Shown here: positions 8,562 to 16,782 of the stretch, one piece after another
Position numbering within the stretch: position 1 is the first letter of the stretch
Layout of the letters: the number at the start of each line of letters is the position of its first letter
NCBI RefSeq assembly: GCF_001375495.1
Contig: NZ_LN831058.1
Span: 1,322,768-1,386,767, forward strand
Length of the DNA: 64,000 nucleotides
Direction of reading: 5' to 3'
Source of the DNA: Flaviflexus massiliensis
Lineage (GTDB): Bacteria; Actinomycetota; Actinomycetes; Actinomycetales; Actinomycetaceae
Notes under the pieces: model-generated
Told to the model about the DNA's origin: nothing
Database searches by the model: none
Seen by the model: only the letters and a program-made list of their open reading frames with translations
Translations under genes and position numbers: made by a program

Positions 8562-9881
8562 CTAGTCGAGCGGGTCGCGCGAGATTGGGCAGGTCATGCA
8601 ATGGCCACCTCCGCGGCCCCGACCAAGCTCCGCCCCGGCAATCGTGATGACGTTGATCCCAGCGTTCCGCAGCGCCGAATTGGTCAGGGTGTTGCGATCG
8701 TAGGTGAAGACTGTGCCGGGTTCGAGGGCGACGGCGTTGTTGCCGGAGTCCCACTGTTGGCGCTCTGATTCGTACACGTTGCCCGCGGTTTCAACCGTGC
8801 GGAGTTTTGGAAGCCCCATCGCTTCGGCAACAACCTCAACAAAGTGACGCCCCTTCTCATCGAATACTTTAACTCCTGGTTCCCTCTCCGTGGGACGCAG
8901 GACGTAGGGGTGGATGGCGTCAACGATCTTGGGGTGGATTGTCACGAGGTCACGGTCGGCAAAGGTGAGGACGGTATCGAGGTGCATGGCGGCACGTAGC
9001 CTCGGCATTCCTGCAACGACGATTTCGGTGGCTGCCTCCGCCTCGAAGAGGGATGCTGCGAGGGAGGTGAGTGCTTGGTGGGAGGTTCGTTCGCTCATCC
9101 CGATCAGAACAACACCGTTTCCGACGGGCATGACATCTCCGCCTTCTAGATGAACTTTCGCCCAGTCGGTATCGGAGCCACCCCACCAGCGAACCGAGTC
9201 CCGATAGCTCTCGTGAAACGTGTAGATCGCCTCCATGAGCAACGTTTCCTCTTTCCGTGCCGGATAGTAGAGGGGATTCATCGTCACCCCACCGTAGATC
9301 CACGCCGTGGTGTCACGCGTGTACAGCATGTTTGGCAGGGGTGGGAGTAAATACTCGCTATCGACGGGGACGTCCCGTGAGAGGGCCATGTGTCCGCTCC
9401 GGTACTCGGAGGGTAGTTCGGCCGTGGCAAGCCCGCCGATTAGGAATCTCGTGAGGTCGGTAGGGGAGATGGAGTCCAGGTAGGTGCGGGTACCGTCAAC
9501 GAGCCCGATCCCGACCCGGTTCGGGTGGACCTTGCGGTCGAGCAACCATGCTCGTGCTTCCGGTATTGCCATGGTTTCAGCCAGCAGGTCATGCAACTCG
9601 ACAACCTCAACGCCCTGGCCCTGCATCTTCTCCACGAAGTCGCGGTGGTCGCGCTTGGCTGCTTCGACCCACATGACGTCATCGAACAGGAGCTCATCGG
9701 AATTCGTTGGGGTGAGTCGTTCGTGGGCGAGTCCCGGCCGGCACACGAGGACCTTACGGAGCCTGCCCACTTCGGAATGGACGCCGTGTGCTACCGCGGG
9801 TGTCGCCGCTGTACCAGGATCGTGCTTGGAATCGGGTCCGGTTGCGTGGGAACTGGTGGTGCCGGCTGTTGTGTGTGCCAT
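8562..9881 (-). CDS. arcA: Arginine deiminase
   Basis: A 439-residue cytoplasmic enzyme that hydrolyses L-arginine to citrulline and ammonia. The N-terminal part has [17 protein letters not shown], the middle [17 protein letters not shown], and the C-terminus [16 protein letters not shown] with the nucleophilic Cys at about residue 428. These are the diagnostic blocks of ArcA. Start 9881 (MAHTTAG) is preferred over an upstream in-frame ATG at 9998, because the family begins shortly before HSEVG. No ornithine carbamoyltransferase, carbamate kinase or arginine/ornithine antiporter gene is adjacent, so the pathway would have to be completed elsewhere. Confidence 0.95.
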   Translation of the reverse strand: MAHTTAGTTSSHATGPDSKHDPGTAATPAVAHGVHSEVGRLRKVLVCRPGLAHERLTPTNSDELLFDDVMWVEAAKRDHRDFVEKMQGQGVEVVELHDLLAETMAIPEARAWLLDRKVHPNRVGIGLVDGTRTYLDSISPTDLTRFLIGGLATAELPSEYRSGHMALSRDVPVDSEYLLPPLPNMLYTRDTTAWIYGGVTMNPLYYPARKEETLLMEAIYTFHESYRDSVRWWGGSDTDWAKVHLEGGDVMPVGNGVVLIGMSERTSHQALTSLAASLFEAEAATEIVVAGMPRLRAAMHLDTVLTFADRDLVTIHPKIVDAIHPYVLRPTEREPGVKVFDEKGRHFVEVVAEAMGLPKLRTVETAGNVYESERQQWDSGNNAVALEPGTVFTYDRNTLTNSALRNAGINVITIAGAELGRGRGGGHCMTCPISRDPLD

Positions 9882-10041
9882 GCGGGCTACTTTGTCACAG
9901 CTGTCAGCGAATGTCAGGCGGACCGCCCCTCCGTGGCCAAACTGCCACGCAAAGGAAATGACTGGGGAAGGGTATGAAGGGAGTGAGAATTCAACCATTC
10001 CGGATGAGCCATGCGCGTGTATTCTGACCGGATCCAGGCGC

Positions 10042-10392
10042 CTAGTCCGTGCCGGTTTCCCTTGTCAGGACACCGATGACATCACCGTCTGCGTTGGAGA
10101 TCGAGAGGGTGTTGCCGCTGAGCTGTCCCGTGTCTAAACCGGTCAGCCACATATCCACATTCATGCAGAACATGCGGGTGGAAGCGACCTGGTGAAAGGC
10201 GACCGTTGCACCCTTCTTGGACCACGATCCCACCATGGCGTTGCAGCCGTCGTTTCCCGTGAGCCTGCCATCCTCATGGAACTCCAGAAAGGCCTGAGGA
10301 GGGTCGGTGGCGCTCCATCGACCGAGCGGTGAAGTGATTCCTAGCAGTCCTGCGGCAATCACCTCGGACACTCTCTTGCTCTGTTCACTCAC
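10042..10392 (-). CDS. META-domain (HslJ-like) small protein
   Basis: A 116-residue protein with the META/HslJ fold signature: [20 protein letters not shown], then [16 protein letters not shown], a Thr/Arg-Met-Phe-Cys segment (TRMFCMN) and [14 protein letters not shown] near the C-terminus. HslJ in E. coli is a heat-inducible outer-membrane-associated protein linked to novobiocin resistance. This copy has no obvious signal peptide, so a cytosolic location is more likely. It lies between mgtE and arcA on the same strand, about 90 bases past the mgtE stop. Exact function unknown. Confidence 0.75.
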   Translation of the reverse strand: MSEQSKRVSEVIAAGLLGITSPLGRWSATDPPQAFLEFHEDGRLTGNDGCNAMVGSWSKKGATVAFHQVASTRMFCMNVDMWLTGLDTGQLSGNTLSISNADGDVIGVLTRETGTD

Positions 10393-10485
10393 CGTTCAAT
10401 CCCTTCGCTCAATGCCGCGTTTTCAAGTCCCATCATGACAGATCGGGAATGCGAAGAGTCACCATATGCTGGACAAAGTGCTGAT

Positions 10486-11832
10486 CTAGATTCCCAGAAC
10501 GGTCTTGGCAATGAGGAAGTACACGACAAGACCGGTGGCATCGACAAAGGTGGTGATGAACGGGTTGGAGAAGACCGCGGGATCAACCCCGAGAAGCCGC
10601 GCAATGATTGGCATGATCCCACCAACCGCCGCTGCCATCGTACACACCACGGCAAGAGTCAGCCCGATGGTCAGCCCGATGCTCGGACCATAAATAGCGC
10701 CCGTAATGATGCCGCCGAGGATCCCGAGGATGCCTCCCATCAGCAATCCCACGCTCAGTTCCCGCACCAGCACTTTCGCGATATCTCGATTCTCAATATC
10801 CCCCAAAGCAAGCGCGCGGGTGATCGTGGTGGATGCCTGATTACCGGTGTTGCCGCCCGTTCCGATGAGGAGTGGAACGAAGAGGGCGAGGGCCGTGACC
10901 TGAGCCAACTCAGATTCGAAAATGGAGAGAACCTGGACGGTGAGGGTGGCTCCGATTGCCAGAACGAGAAGCCAGACAATGCGGGAGCGAACGAGGGACC
11001 GGACCGGGGTTGAGAAATACGGCTTCCCCAAAGGATCGGTACCGCCCTGGCGGGCAGAGTCTTCCGACTCCTCCTGCTCAATAATCCGACCAGCATCATC
11101 CACCGTCACAATACCGACGAGCCGATTCTCATCATCAACGATGGGCAGAGCAAGGAGCCTTCGATCAATGATGAGACGTGCTGTGTCCTCCGCGGACGAA
11201 TAGGCGCTCGCGACCCTCGCCTCCCGCATGATGCTCCCAATGAGGGTATCGGGCTCGTGGCGCAGCAAATCACGCAAACTGACGATGCCCAGGACGTGAC
11301 GACCGTTGTCAACGACAGGAATGGTGTAGATCGTTTCCGCTTCATCAATGTGCTGCTGCACCCGTTGCAGGGTGTGTTCCACGGTGTAGGTGTCCCTGGT
11401 TGATACATACTCGGGGGACATGCGGCGGCCGATTGAGCCCGGTTCGTAGCCGAGAACGATGCTGGTGAGCCGCCGCTCATCAGGCGTCAATCCGCTGAGC
11501 AGTCTCGTTGCTGCGGTTGCCGGCAGTTCGTCGAGAATCCACGCTCGATCATCGGGGTCCAATTCGGCAAAGAGGGAGGCCACTTCCTCACCTTGTAGGG
11601 CTTCAATGAGGTCACCCTGCTGTTTGGGGGAGAGAAGATCAAAAACCCCGGCCGCACGATCCTTTTCCAAAAGCCGATAGAACACGGCCTGGCTCGCAAC
11701 CGGCAGGCGTTCGAAAACTGTCACGGTCTCGTCGACGTTTGCGGGTTCGATGAGCTCCTGGACAGCGGTCCAGTCTTGGCGGGCGAGGAGGTCTTGAATC
11801 GTACCTTGGAGGGCAGTCAAAGATTGGCGCAT
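10486..11832 (-). CDS. mgtE: Magnesium transporter MgtE
   Basis: A 448-residue protein with the complete MgtE domain order. First comes the N-terminal superhelical domain (about 20-125), with repeats such as LLEKDRAAGVFDLLSP and FAELDPDDRAWILDELP. Two CBS domains follow (about 130-250), then five membrane helices (about 275-448) with the pore motif PLLIGTGGNTGNQAST. The cytosolic part senses Mg2+ and gates the channel in characterised MgtE proteins. The leader contains a palindromic hairpin at 11893-11910, but I found no clear M-box riboswitch. Assignment is secure. Confidence 0.96.
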   Translation of the reverse strand: MRQSLTALQGTIQDLLARQDWTAVQELIEPANVDETVTVFERLPVASQAVFYRLLEKDRAAGVFDLLSPKQQGDLIEALQGEEVASLFAELDPDDRAWILDELPATAATRLLSGLTPDERRLTSIVLGYEPGSIGRRMSPEYVSTRDTYTVEHTLQRVQQHIDEAETIYTIPVVDNGRHVLGIVSLRDLLRHEPDTLIGSIMREARVASAYSSAEDTARLIIDRRLLALPIVDDENRLVGIVTVDDAGRIIEQEESEDSARQGGTDPLGKPYFSTPVRSLVRSRIVWLLVLAIGATLTVQVLSIFESELAQVTALALFVPLLIGTGGNTGNQASTTITRALALGDIENRDIAKVLVRELSVGLLMGGILGILGGIITGAIYGPSIGLTIGLTLAVVCTMAAAVGGIMPIIARLLGVDPAVFSNPFITTFVDATGLVVYFLIAKTVLGI

Positions 11833-12246
11833 GGTGGTCCTTCACGTGGGGAGATGGTTACTCACGAGTCCGCGCCCTCCCTGGAAGTTACCGGCAGGAT
11901 CCATCCTGCCTACATGTGTGGGTGCCTAGGCCCTAAAAATTGAGGAGAGCGCGCTGAATGATCGGTGGCGGGAACTATCAGAATTCATGTCCCTCACCTC
12001 GCTCTCGTCTAGCCCAAATCAAATACCACCATATCAAGCCCCCACATTCATGCCATCTCGAAGGTGAGGATTGTCATGACAAGTCAAGCAGATCCGGAGA
12101 ACCCCGGGTTTTGCAGTGAAGAGAGATAGAGAGGAGAAGAAAGAAGAAGAGAGAAGCGGTGAGGATCTGCTAGGGGCGTTGTGAAAGTGACGCGGAGCGG
12201 TAACGGGATAGCGGAGTCGTGAAGAAGCGGTGTGGTGATAGATGAA
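11833..12246. other. Non-coding region between mgtE and the mmpL terminator
   Basis: No credible gene is seen. It holds the mgtE leader palindrome (11893-11910) and a strongly purine-rich run (about 12116-12156, almost only A and G). AGCAGATCC at 12087-12095 and GGATCTGCT at 12163-12171 flank that run as an inverted repeat. Confidence 0.5.
11893..11910. promoter_or_regulatory. Palindromic element in the mgtE leader
   Basis: GGCAGGAT-CC-ATCCTGCC forms an 8+8 inverted repeat, 61 bases before the mgtE start. It could be a hairpin in the leader RNA or a protein-binding site. The sequence alone does not distinguish them. Confidence 0.4.
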
Positions 12247-12292
12247 AGGTGGGGTCTTTCCTCGACTAGTTAGTCAGAGAAAGACCCCACCT
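12247..12292 (-). terminator. Terminator of the mmpL unit
   Basis: Arms 12247-12260 and 12279-12292 pair over 14 bases (AGGTGGGGTCTTTC). The loop contains a second small stem (GACTA/TAGTC at 12264-12275). It starts 35 bases beyond the leftward mmpL stop and is followed, on that strand, by a short T-rich stretch. Confidence 0.75.
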
Positions 12293-12326
12293 CAATTCAC
12301 CAAACCGATTACGGTCTGCTGTTTGG

Positions 12327-15008
12327 CTAGGGGGCTACGTGCTTGCCCTTCTTTTCGGAGCCGCCATCTGCCTTGTCTTCGAACTCCTGGTCAGCGGAGC
12401 CGTCCGAGCCGGCATTATCAGTTCCAACAGCATTCTCCTCAGCTTGCTGCTGGAACGATGCTCCTTCCACGTCAACTGAGGGAAGGATCTTGTCGAGCCA
12501 GGCCGGAATCCACCAGGCTTTCTCTCCGAAGATTGAGAGCGCGGCGGGAATGAGGCTCATCCTCACCACGAACGCATCGAGGAGAATACCGAAGGCAAGA
12601 CCGAAACCAATCGGCTTGATCATCGTCATCTCGGAGAAGATGAAGCCGGCGAAGACGGAGAACATGATGAGGGCGGCGGCGATCACGACCGCACGACCCG
12701 CGTACAGTCCGTCCGTCACGGCCTTCTTGGCTGGGCGGCCGTGCGCCCACGACTCACGCATGCCCGTCGTGAGGAACAGCTGGTAGTCCATCGCCAACCC
12801 GAACAGGATGCCAACGAGAATGATCGGCAGGAACGAGAGGATCGGACCCGGATTGTCAACACCGAAGATGTCGGAGAGCCAGCCCCACTGGTAGATCGCA
12901 ACGACCGAACCCATGGCTGCGAGTGCCGAGAACAGGAACCCGACAGTTGCCAGGAGCGGCACGAGGATCGAACGGAACACAATGACGAGAAGGACTAACG
13001 AAATGAGGATAACGACCGCCAGGTAGACCGGCAGCACCTCGGCCAAGTTCTCCGACACGTCGATCTGCATGGCTGTCTGACCCGTGACATCGAGAGTGAT
13101 CTCGTTGCCCTCAATGGTGAGAGGTGACATGTCACGAATGGTGTGGACGAGGTCCTCCGTTTCCACATCCGAGGGACCGGTGGTGCCGATGACCTGGAAG
13201 ACGGCCATGTCACCATCCTCGGAGGCACCGGCCGGCAGAACCGACACGATTCCCTCCGTGGCAGACAGTTCCTCACCAATCTGCAGGATCGTTTCCTGCC
13301 GCGCTGCCTCGTCGAGTCCGCTCGGCAGATCGGCGGCCACAATGTGTGGGCCGTTGCGTCCGGGACCGAAAGCCTCCGAGGTAATCATGTAGCTTTCGTA
13401 AGCATCCGAACCCGGATCCTCATTCGAACCATCGGGCAGTCCCAGCCTCATCGAGAAGAAGGGGATCGCGAGAACGCCAAGAACAACGAGCGAGACAATG
13501 GTCGTGGCCCACGGGTGGCGGACAGGGAGCGGAACCGGCTTCGAGTCATTGGCCTCGTGAACCGCGACAATTCGGTCGAGTTCCTGAGCCTGCTTGCGCT
13601 GCTTCTTGGGAAGCACACGGTATTCCATGAGGTGCAGGATCGCGGGAGTCAAAGTGATTGTCAGAAGAACGGCGATGAGGATCGCGAGCGCCGCGACGTT
13701 ACCCAGAACGCCGAGGAACGGGATGCCAACGAGGTTGAGTGCGACGAGGGCGATGATGACGGTGGAGCCGGCGAAGACAACGGCGTTGCCGGAGGTGCCG
13801 ACCGCGAGACCAATCGAGTCATCGATCTGGTAGCCGCGCAGTAGCTGCCGGCGGTGTCGGTTGACGACGAACAGGGTGTAGTCGATGCCGACCGCGAGAC
13901 CCAGCATAATGCCGAGAATCGGGGAGATCTGGTGCATCTCAATCACACCCGCAAGCGCCTGGGTGATCATGACCGTGATGCCCACGCCCACGAGGGCGGT
14001 GAGGATGGGGAGGGTTGCGGGCAGGATCGCGCGCAGCATGACGAGAAGAACAATGGCGGCAACGAGCAAGCCAATGGCTTCGGTGGGGCCAAAGATGTTC
14101 GAGATGTCGGACGCGATTGCTTGCGAGTAGTAGATGAGCACACCGGAGTCACCGGCCTGGTCGATCGCGGCCCGGAGCCCGTCACGGGTCTCGCTTGTGA
14201 CTGACATGCCGTCACCGTCGAAGGTGATGGTTGCGATGGCGGCGGTGCCGTCCTCGGAAATGACGGAGTAGTCGCCAACGATGTCGAGTGTTCTCTGAGC
14301 GGTCTCCAGCTGGGCCAGACCGTTATCGATCTCGGTCTGTCCGGCCTCTGCCTGGGCACGTGCCGTATCGAGTTGAGCCTGCTGGGAATCGAGCTCCGCC
14401 TCGGCCTCGTCAAGGGCTGTGACCTGGGCCTGGAGTTCTTGCACCTGTGCTGCTACGTCCGCCGGTAGCTGGTCCGTCGGCACGTCCGGTACCTGCGCCA
14501 GGGCCTCATCGAGCTGTGCGCGTCCCGCCTCGAGTTCGCCACGGGCCTGGTCGAGCTGTTCCTGACCGGACTCGAGCTCAGCGAGGCCAGCATCGATCTC
14601 TTCCTGGCCGGCGGTGAGCTGCTCACGGCCGGATTCGGCCTCGGCGAGCTGCTTCTCCATTTCCTCCGCGCTTACGAATGGATCGGTGACGGCAAAGATG
14701 CCATCTACCTTCTCCGCCTCCGACAGTGCGGTTGAGATCGCGGTGATCTGCTCCTCCGACAGAGGGTCGCTGCTTTCAGAGGTAAAAGTGATGGTTCCCG
14801 TGCCCTTCGCTGCCTCGGGTAGTTCTGATTCGAGACGGTCGGCCAAGTCCTGCGACCTGGTTCCGGGAATGGAGAGCTCGGATGAGTAGGTGCCGCCCGC
14901 GAAGGTGCCGAGCAGGATGGCGCCGACAAGCAGCAGCGCCCATATCCCAATAACGAACGGGGAATGTGTGGCGCTTCCGCGACCGAGTCGCTGAAGGAAT
15001 GAAGCCAT
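12327..15008 (-). CDS. MMPL/RND-family transporter with coiled-coil extracytoplasmic domain
   Basis: An 893-residue membrane protein of the MMPL family. TM1 lies at about 18-40. An extracytoplasmic domain follows, whose stretch at about 110-235 is a heptad-like coiled coil of repeated blocks such as GQEEIDAGLAELESGQEQL. Next comes a five-helix block with GLAVGIDYTLFVVNRHRRQL, then a second extracytoplasmic domain and a second helix block with FGLAMDYQLFLTTGMRE. The GxxxDY motifs are the proton-relay signatures of MMPL/RND pumps. A charged tail of about 55 residues closes the protein. It follows a tetR gene by 65 bases, so it is likely a regulated efflux pump for a lipid or hydrophobic toxicant. 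The substrate is unknown. Confidence 0.92.
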   Translation of the reverse strand: MASFLQRLGRGSATHSPFVIGIWALLLVGAILLGTFAGGTYSSELSIPGTRSQDLADRLESELPEAAKGTGTITFTSESSDPLSEEQITAISTALSEAEKVDGIFAVTDPFVSAEEMEKQLAEAESGREQLTAGQEEIDAGLAELESGQEQLDQARGELEAGRAQLDEALAQVPDVPTDQLPADVAAQVQELQAQVTALDEAEAELDSQQAQLDTARAQAEAGQTEIDNGLAQLETAQRTLDIVGDYSVISEDGTAAIATITFDGDGMSVTSETRDGLRAAIDQAGDSGVLIYYSQAIASDISNIFGPTEAIGLLVAAIVLLVMLRAILPATLPILTALVGVGITVMITQALAGVIEMHQISPILGIMLGLAVGIDYTLFVVNRHRRQLLRGYQIDDSIGLAVGTSGNAVVFAGSTVIIALVALNLVGIPFLGVLGNVAALAILIAVLLTITLTPAILHLMEYRVLPKKQRKQAQELDRIVAVHEANDSKPVPLPVRHPWATTIVSLVVLGVLAIPFFSMRLGLPDGSNEDPGSDAYESYMITSEAFGPGRNGPHIVAADLPSGLDEAARQETILQIGEELSATEGIVSVLPAGASEDGDMAVFQVIGTTGPSDVETEDLVHTIRDMSPLTIEGNEITLDVTGQTAMQIDVSENLAEVLPVYLAVVILISLVLLVIVFRSILVPLLATVGFLFSALAAMGSVVAIYQWGWLSDIFGVDNPGPILSFLPIILVGILFGLAMDYQLFLTTGMRESWAHGRPAKKAVTDGLYAGRAVVIAAALIMFSVFAGFIFSEMTMIKPIGFGLAFGILLDAFVVRMSLIPAALSIFGEKAWWIPAWLDKILPSVDVEGASFQQQAEENAVGTDNAGSDGSADQEFEDKADGGSEKKGKHVAP

Positions 15009-15073
15009 GAAAGTGACCTTTCGATTGGTTGGCAGAGCTGACTTGAGACGATTGGGTGATTGCGGTGAAAGAA

Positions 15074-15688
15074 CTAGGTGCGGTCGGCGAAACCGTGGCG
15101 GACATTGTCAAGGGCTCTCTTGTTGAGAGCCTCCCAGTGCGAGCGGGAACCGGAGTCGACCAGGGTTCCGTGGGCCCAAATAGACTGGGCGGTTTGGATT
15201 GCGGAGATAATCGCGTGAGCGAGAAACACGCCATCAACCGGGTTGAGTGAGGGCACATATGTCCGCAGGACACGGTCGAGGATCTCGCTGGATTCCTCAA
15301 TGATCTGGCTCGACCACGACAGGGTGTTCATGTGGCGAGGATCCGTGGATAGGACCTCCGTGACGTGACCGAGGTACCGGAAGGACAGGTCGGAGTTGAG
15401 GGCCTCACCGAGTTGCGTGAGAAAATCGTCGACCGAATCAATGTCGTCGAAAATGTCTTCGATCTGGTCGATGAGGTCCTCGATCAGGGAGGTGAGGTAG
15501 GCGTAAACCGCACTGTCTGCCGTGTGGAAGTGATTGAAGATCGAGCGGCGGGACGTGCCAGCTGCGTCAGCGAGCTCCGCGACAGTAAAGTTCCCCATGC
15601 CTCGCGTTGAGGCAAGTTCGCCAGCGGCAGCGACAATCGCGCGGCGATTGCGCTCCTTCACTGACTCGGGGTGTCCTGATTTGTCCAT
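15074..15688 (-). CDS. TetR-family repressor of the mmpL unit
   Basis: A protein of about 204 residues. The N-terminal helix-turn-helix reads AIVAAAGELASTRGMGNFTV...ADAAGTSRRSIFNHF (about 18-60), typical of TetR DNA-binding domains. The remainder is the ligand-binding helical domain. It is the first gene of the tetR-mmpL pair. A perfect 7+1+7 palindrome at 15716-15730 lies 28 bases upstream of the start and is the likely autoregulatory operator. ATG 15688 is used; an in-frame GTG lies two codons earlier. The ligand is unknown, presumably a substrate of the pump. Confidence 0.9.
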   Translation of the reverse strand: MDKSGHPESVKERNRRAIVAAAGELASTRGMGNFTVAELADAAGTSRRSIFNHFHTADSAVYAYLTSLIEDLIDQIEDIFDDIDSVDDFLTQLGEALNSDLSFRYLGHVTEVLSTDPRHMNTLSWSSQIIEESSEILDRVLRTYVPSLNPVDGVFLAHAIISAIQTAQSIWAHGTLVDSGSRSHWEALNKRALDNVRHGFADRT

Positions 15689-15715
15689 GCGCACCTGACC
15701 ACTCTAAAGATCGAA

Positions 15716-15730
15716 TTGCACTGAGTGCAA
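15716..15730. promoter_or_regulatory. TetR operator palindrome
   Basis: TTGCACTGAGTGCAA is a perfect inverted repeat (TTGCACT, G, AGTGCAA) centred 35 bases upstream of the tetR start. Its position and size fit a TetR-family operator controlling the tetR-mmpL transcript. Confidence 0.75.
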
Positions 15731-15984
15731 ATGTTTCTGATGTGACCTTGTCGACCTGGTGGCAACGCTCCCAGTCTGCACCCAGACAAGGGAATTCCCT
15801 AAAGATGTTGAGCGTGGAATCAGACCGCTCGGTCGTGTTGGTAGGGGCTTGGAGGATCGAATGAGCGGCGGCCTGTCCGGGATGTCTGAACTGCCCGTTT
15901 GTGGTGTGTTTCCGGGGATTTAGGTCCCACGGGTTCGCTGTTTTCTTTTCCTAGAGTGAAGGTGACGATGCTAGGAGAGGCACA

Positions 15985-16782
15985 ATGGCACAAGAGACGT
16001 CAATCGAACCGTGGGAACAGCGGCGATTGCCCCGCAGTAGCAATGCCCCGGGTTTGGATCAGGAAGCGCTCGATCGGGGTCGTGTTGAACCTCGACACGT
16101 TATTCCTCAGGTCCGCCCCAGCAACTGGACATTGAAGGTCACCGCAGCAGTGACGGGATCGTTGCTCGCACTGTTCGTGATCGTGCACATGGTGGGCAAC
16201 CTCAAGGTGTATCAGGGACCGGAAAGCTTCAATGCTTACGCACATTGGCTCAAGGTGGCGGGATATCCGCTGCTGCCGAAGATGGGCCTGCTGTGGATCG
16301 TGCGAGGGGTCATGGGTACCTCCCTCATCCTCCACATCTGGTCCACCCTCCTCATCCGATACCGGGGGTACAGGCTGAGAGGTGGCCGGAAGAAACCGCA
16401 GCTGAGGGCTGGGTCGTTCGTTTCGCGGCTCATGCTCTGGACAGGAATTGTTCTCCTGCTCTTCATTTTTATTCACATCCTTGATCTGACGACGGGGCAG
16501 GCGAATAGCGGGTTCCAGGCACCAACCGCGACCGAATCTTTCGCGTACGAGAACCTCGTTCATTCAATGAGCCAGCCGCTCTTCGCGGTGATCTACATGG
16601 TGGCCATGGGCGCACTCGCCCTCCACCTCGTGCACGGCCTGTGGCTGATCGTGACGGACCTGGGAGTAACGGGGGAGCGGACCAGGAAGATCTGGCAGGC
16701 AATTGCCCACCTGCTCGCCGTTGTCGTTGCCCTCGTCAACATGTCGATACCCCTTGCCGTCCTGCTTGGAGTGGTGTCATGA
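15985..16782 (+). CDS. sdhC: Succinate dehydrogenase cytochrome b subunit
   Basis: A 265-residue membrane anchor with five hydrophobic helices (from about residue 50). Histidines suited to b-heme ligation lie in FVIVHMVGN, LILHIWST, FIFIHILDL and LHLVHGLW. This is the diheme B. subtilis/actinobacterial type, which links succinate oxidation to menaquinone on the membrane. An unusually long, charged N-terminal tail of about 45 residues precedes TM1. The gene opens the sdhCAB operon and overlaps sdhA by 4 bases (ATGA at 16779-16782), indicating translational coupling. Confidence 0.93.
   Translation: MAQETSIEPWEQRRLPRSSNAPGLDQEALDRGRVEPRHVIPQVRPSNWTLKVTAAVTGSLLALFVIVHMVGNLKVYQGPESFNAYAHWLKVAGYPLLPKMGLLWIVRGVMGTSLILHIWSTLLIRYRGYRLRGGRKKPQLRAGSFVSRLMLWTGIVLLLFIFIHILDLTTGQANSGFQAPTATESFAYENLVHSMSQPLFAVIYMVAMGALALHLVHGLWLIVTDLGVTGERTRKIWQAIAHLLAVVVALVNMSIPLAVLLGVVS

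Noticed and set aside
11833-11990. M-box (magnesium) riboswitch before mgtE
   Set aside because: I could not find the conserved M-box core; only a simple hairpin is present.
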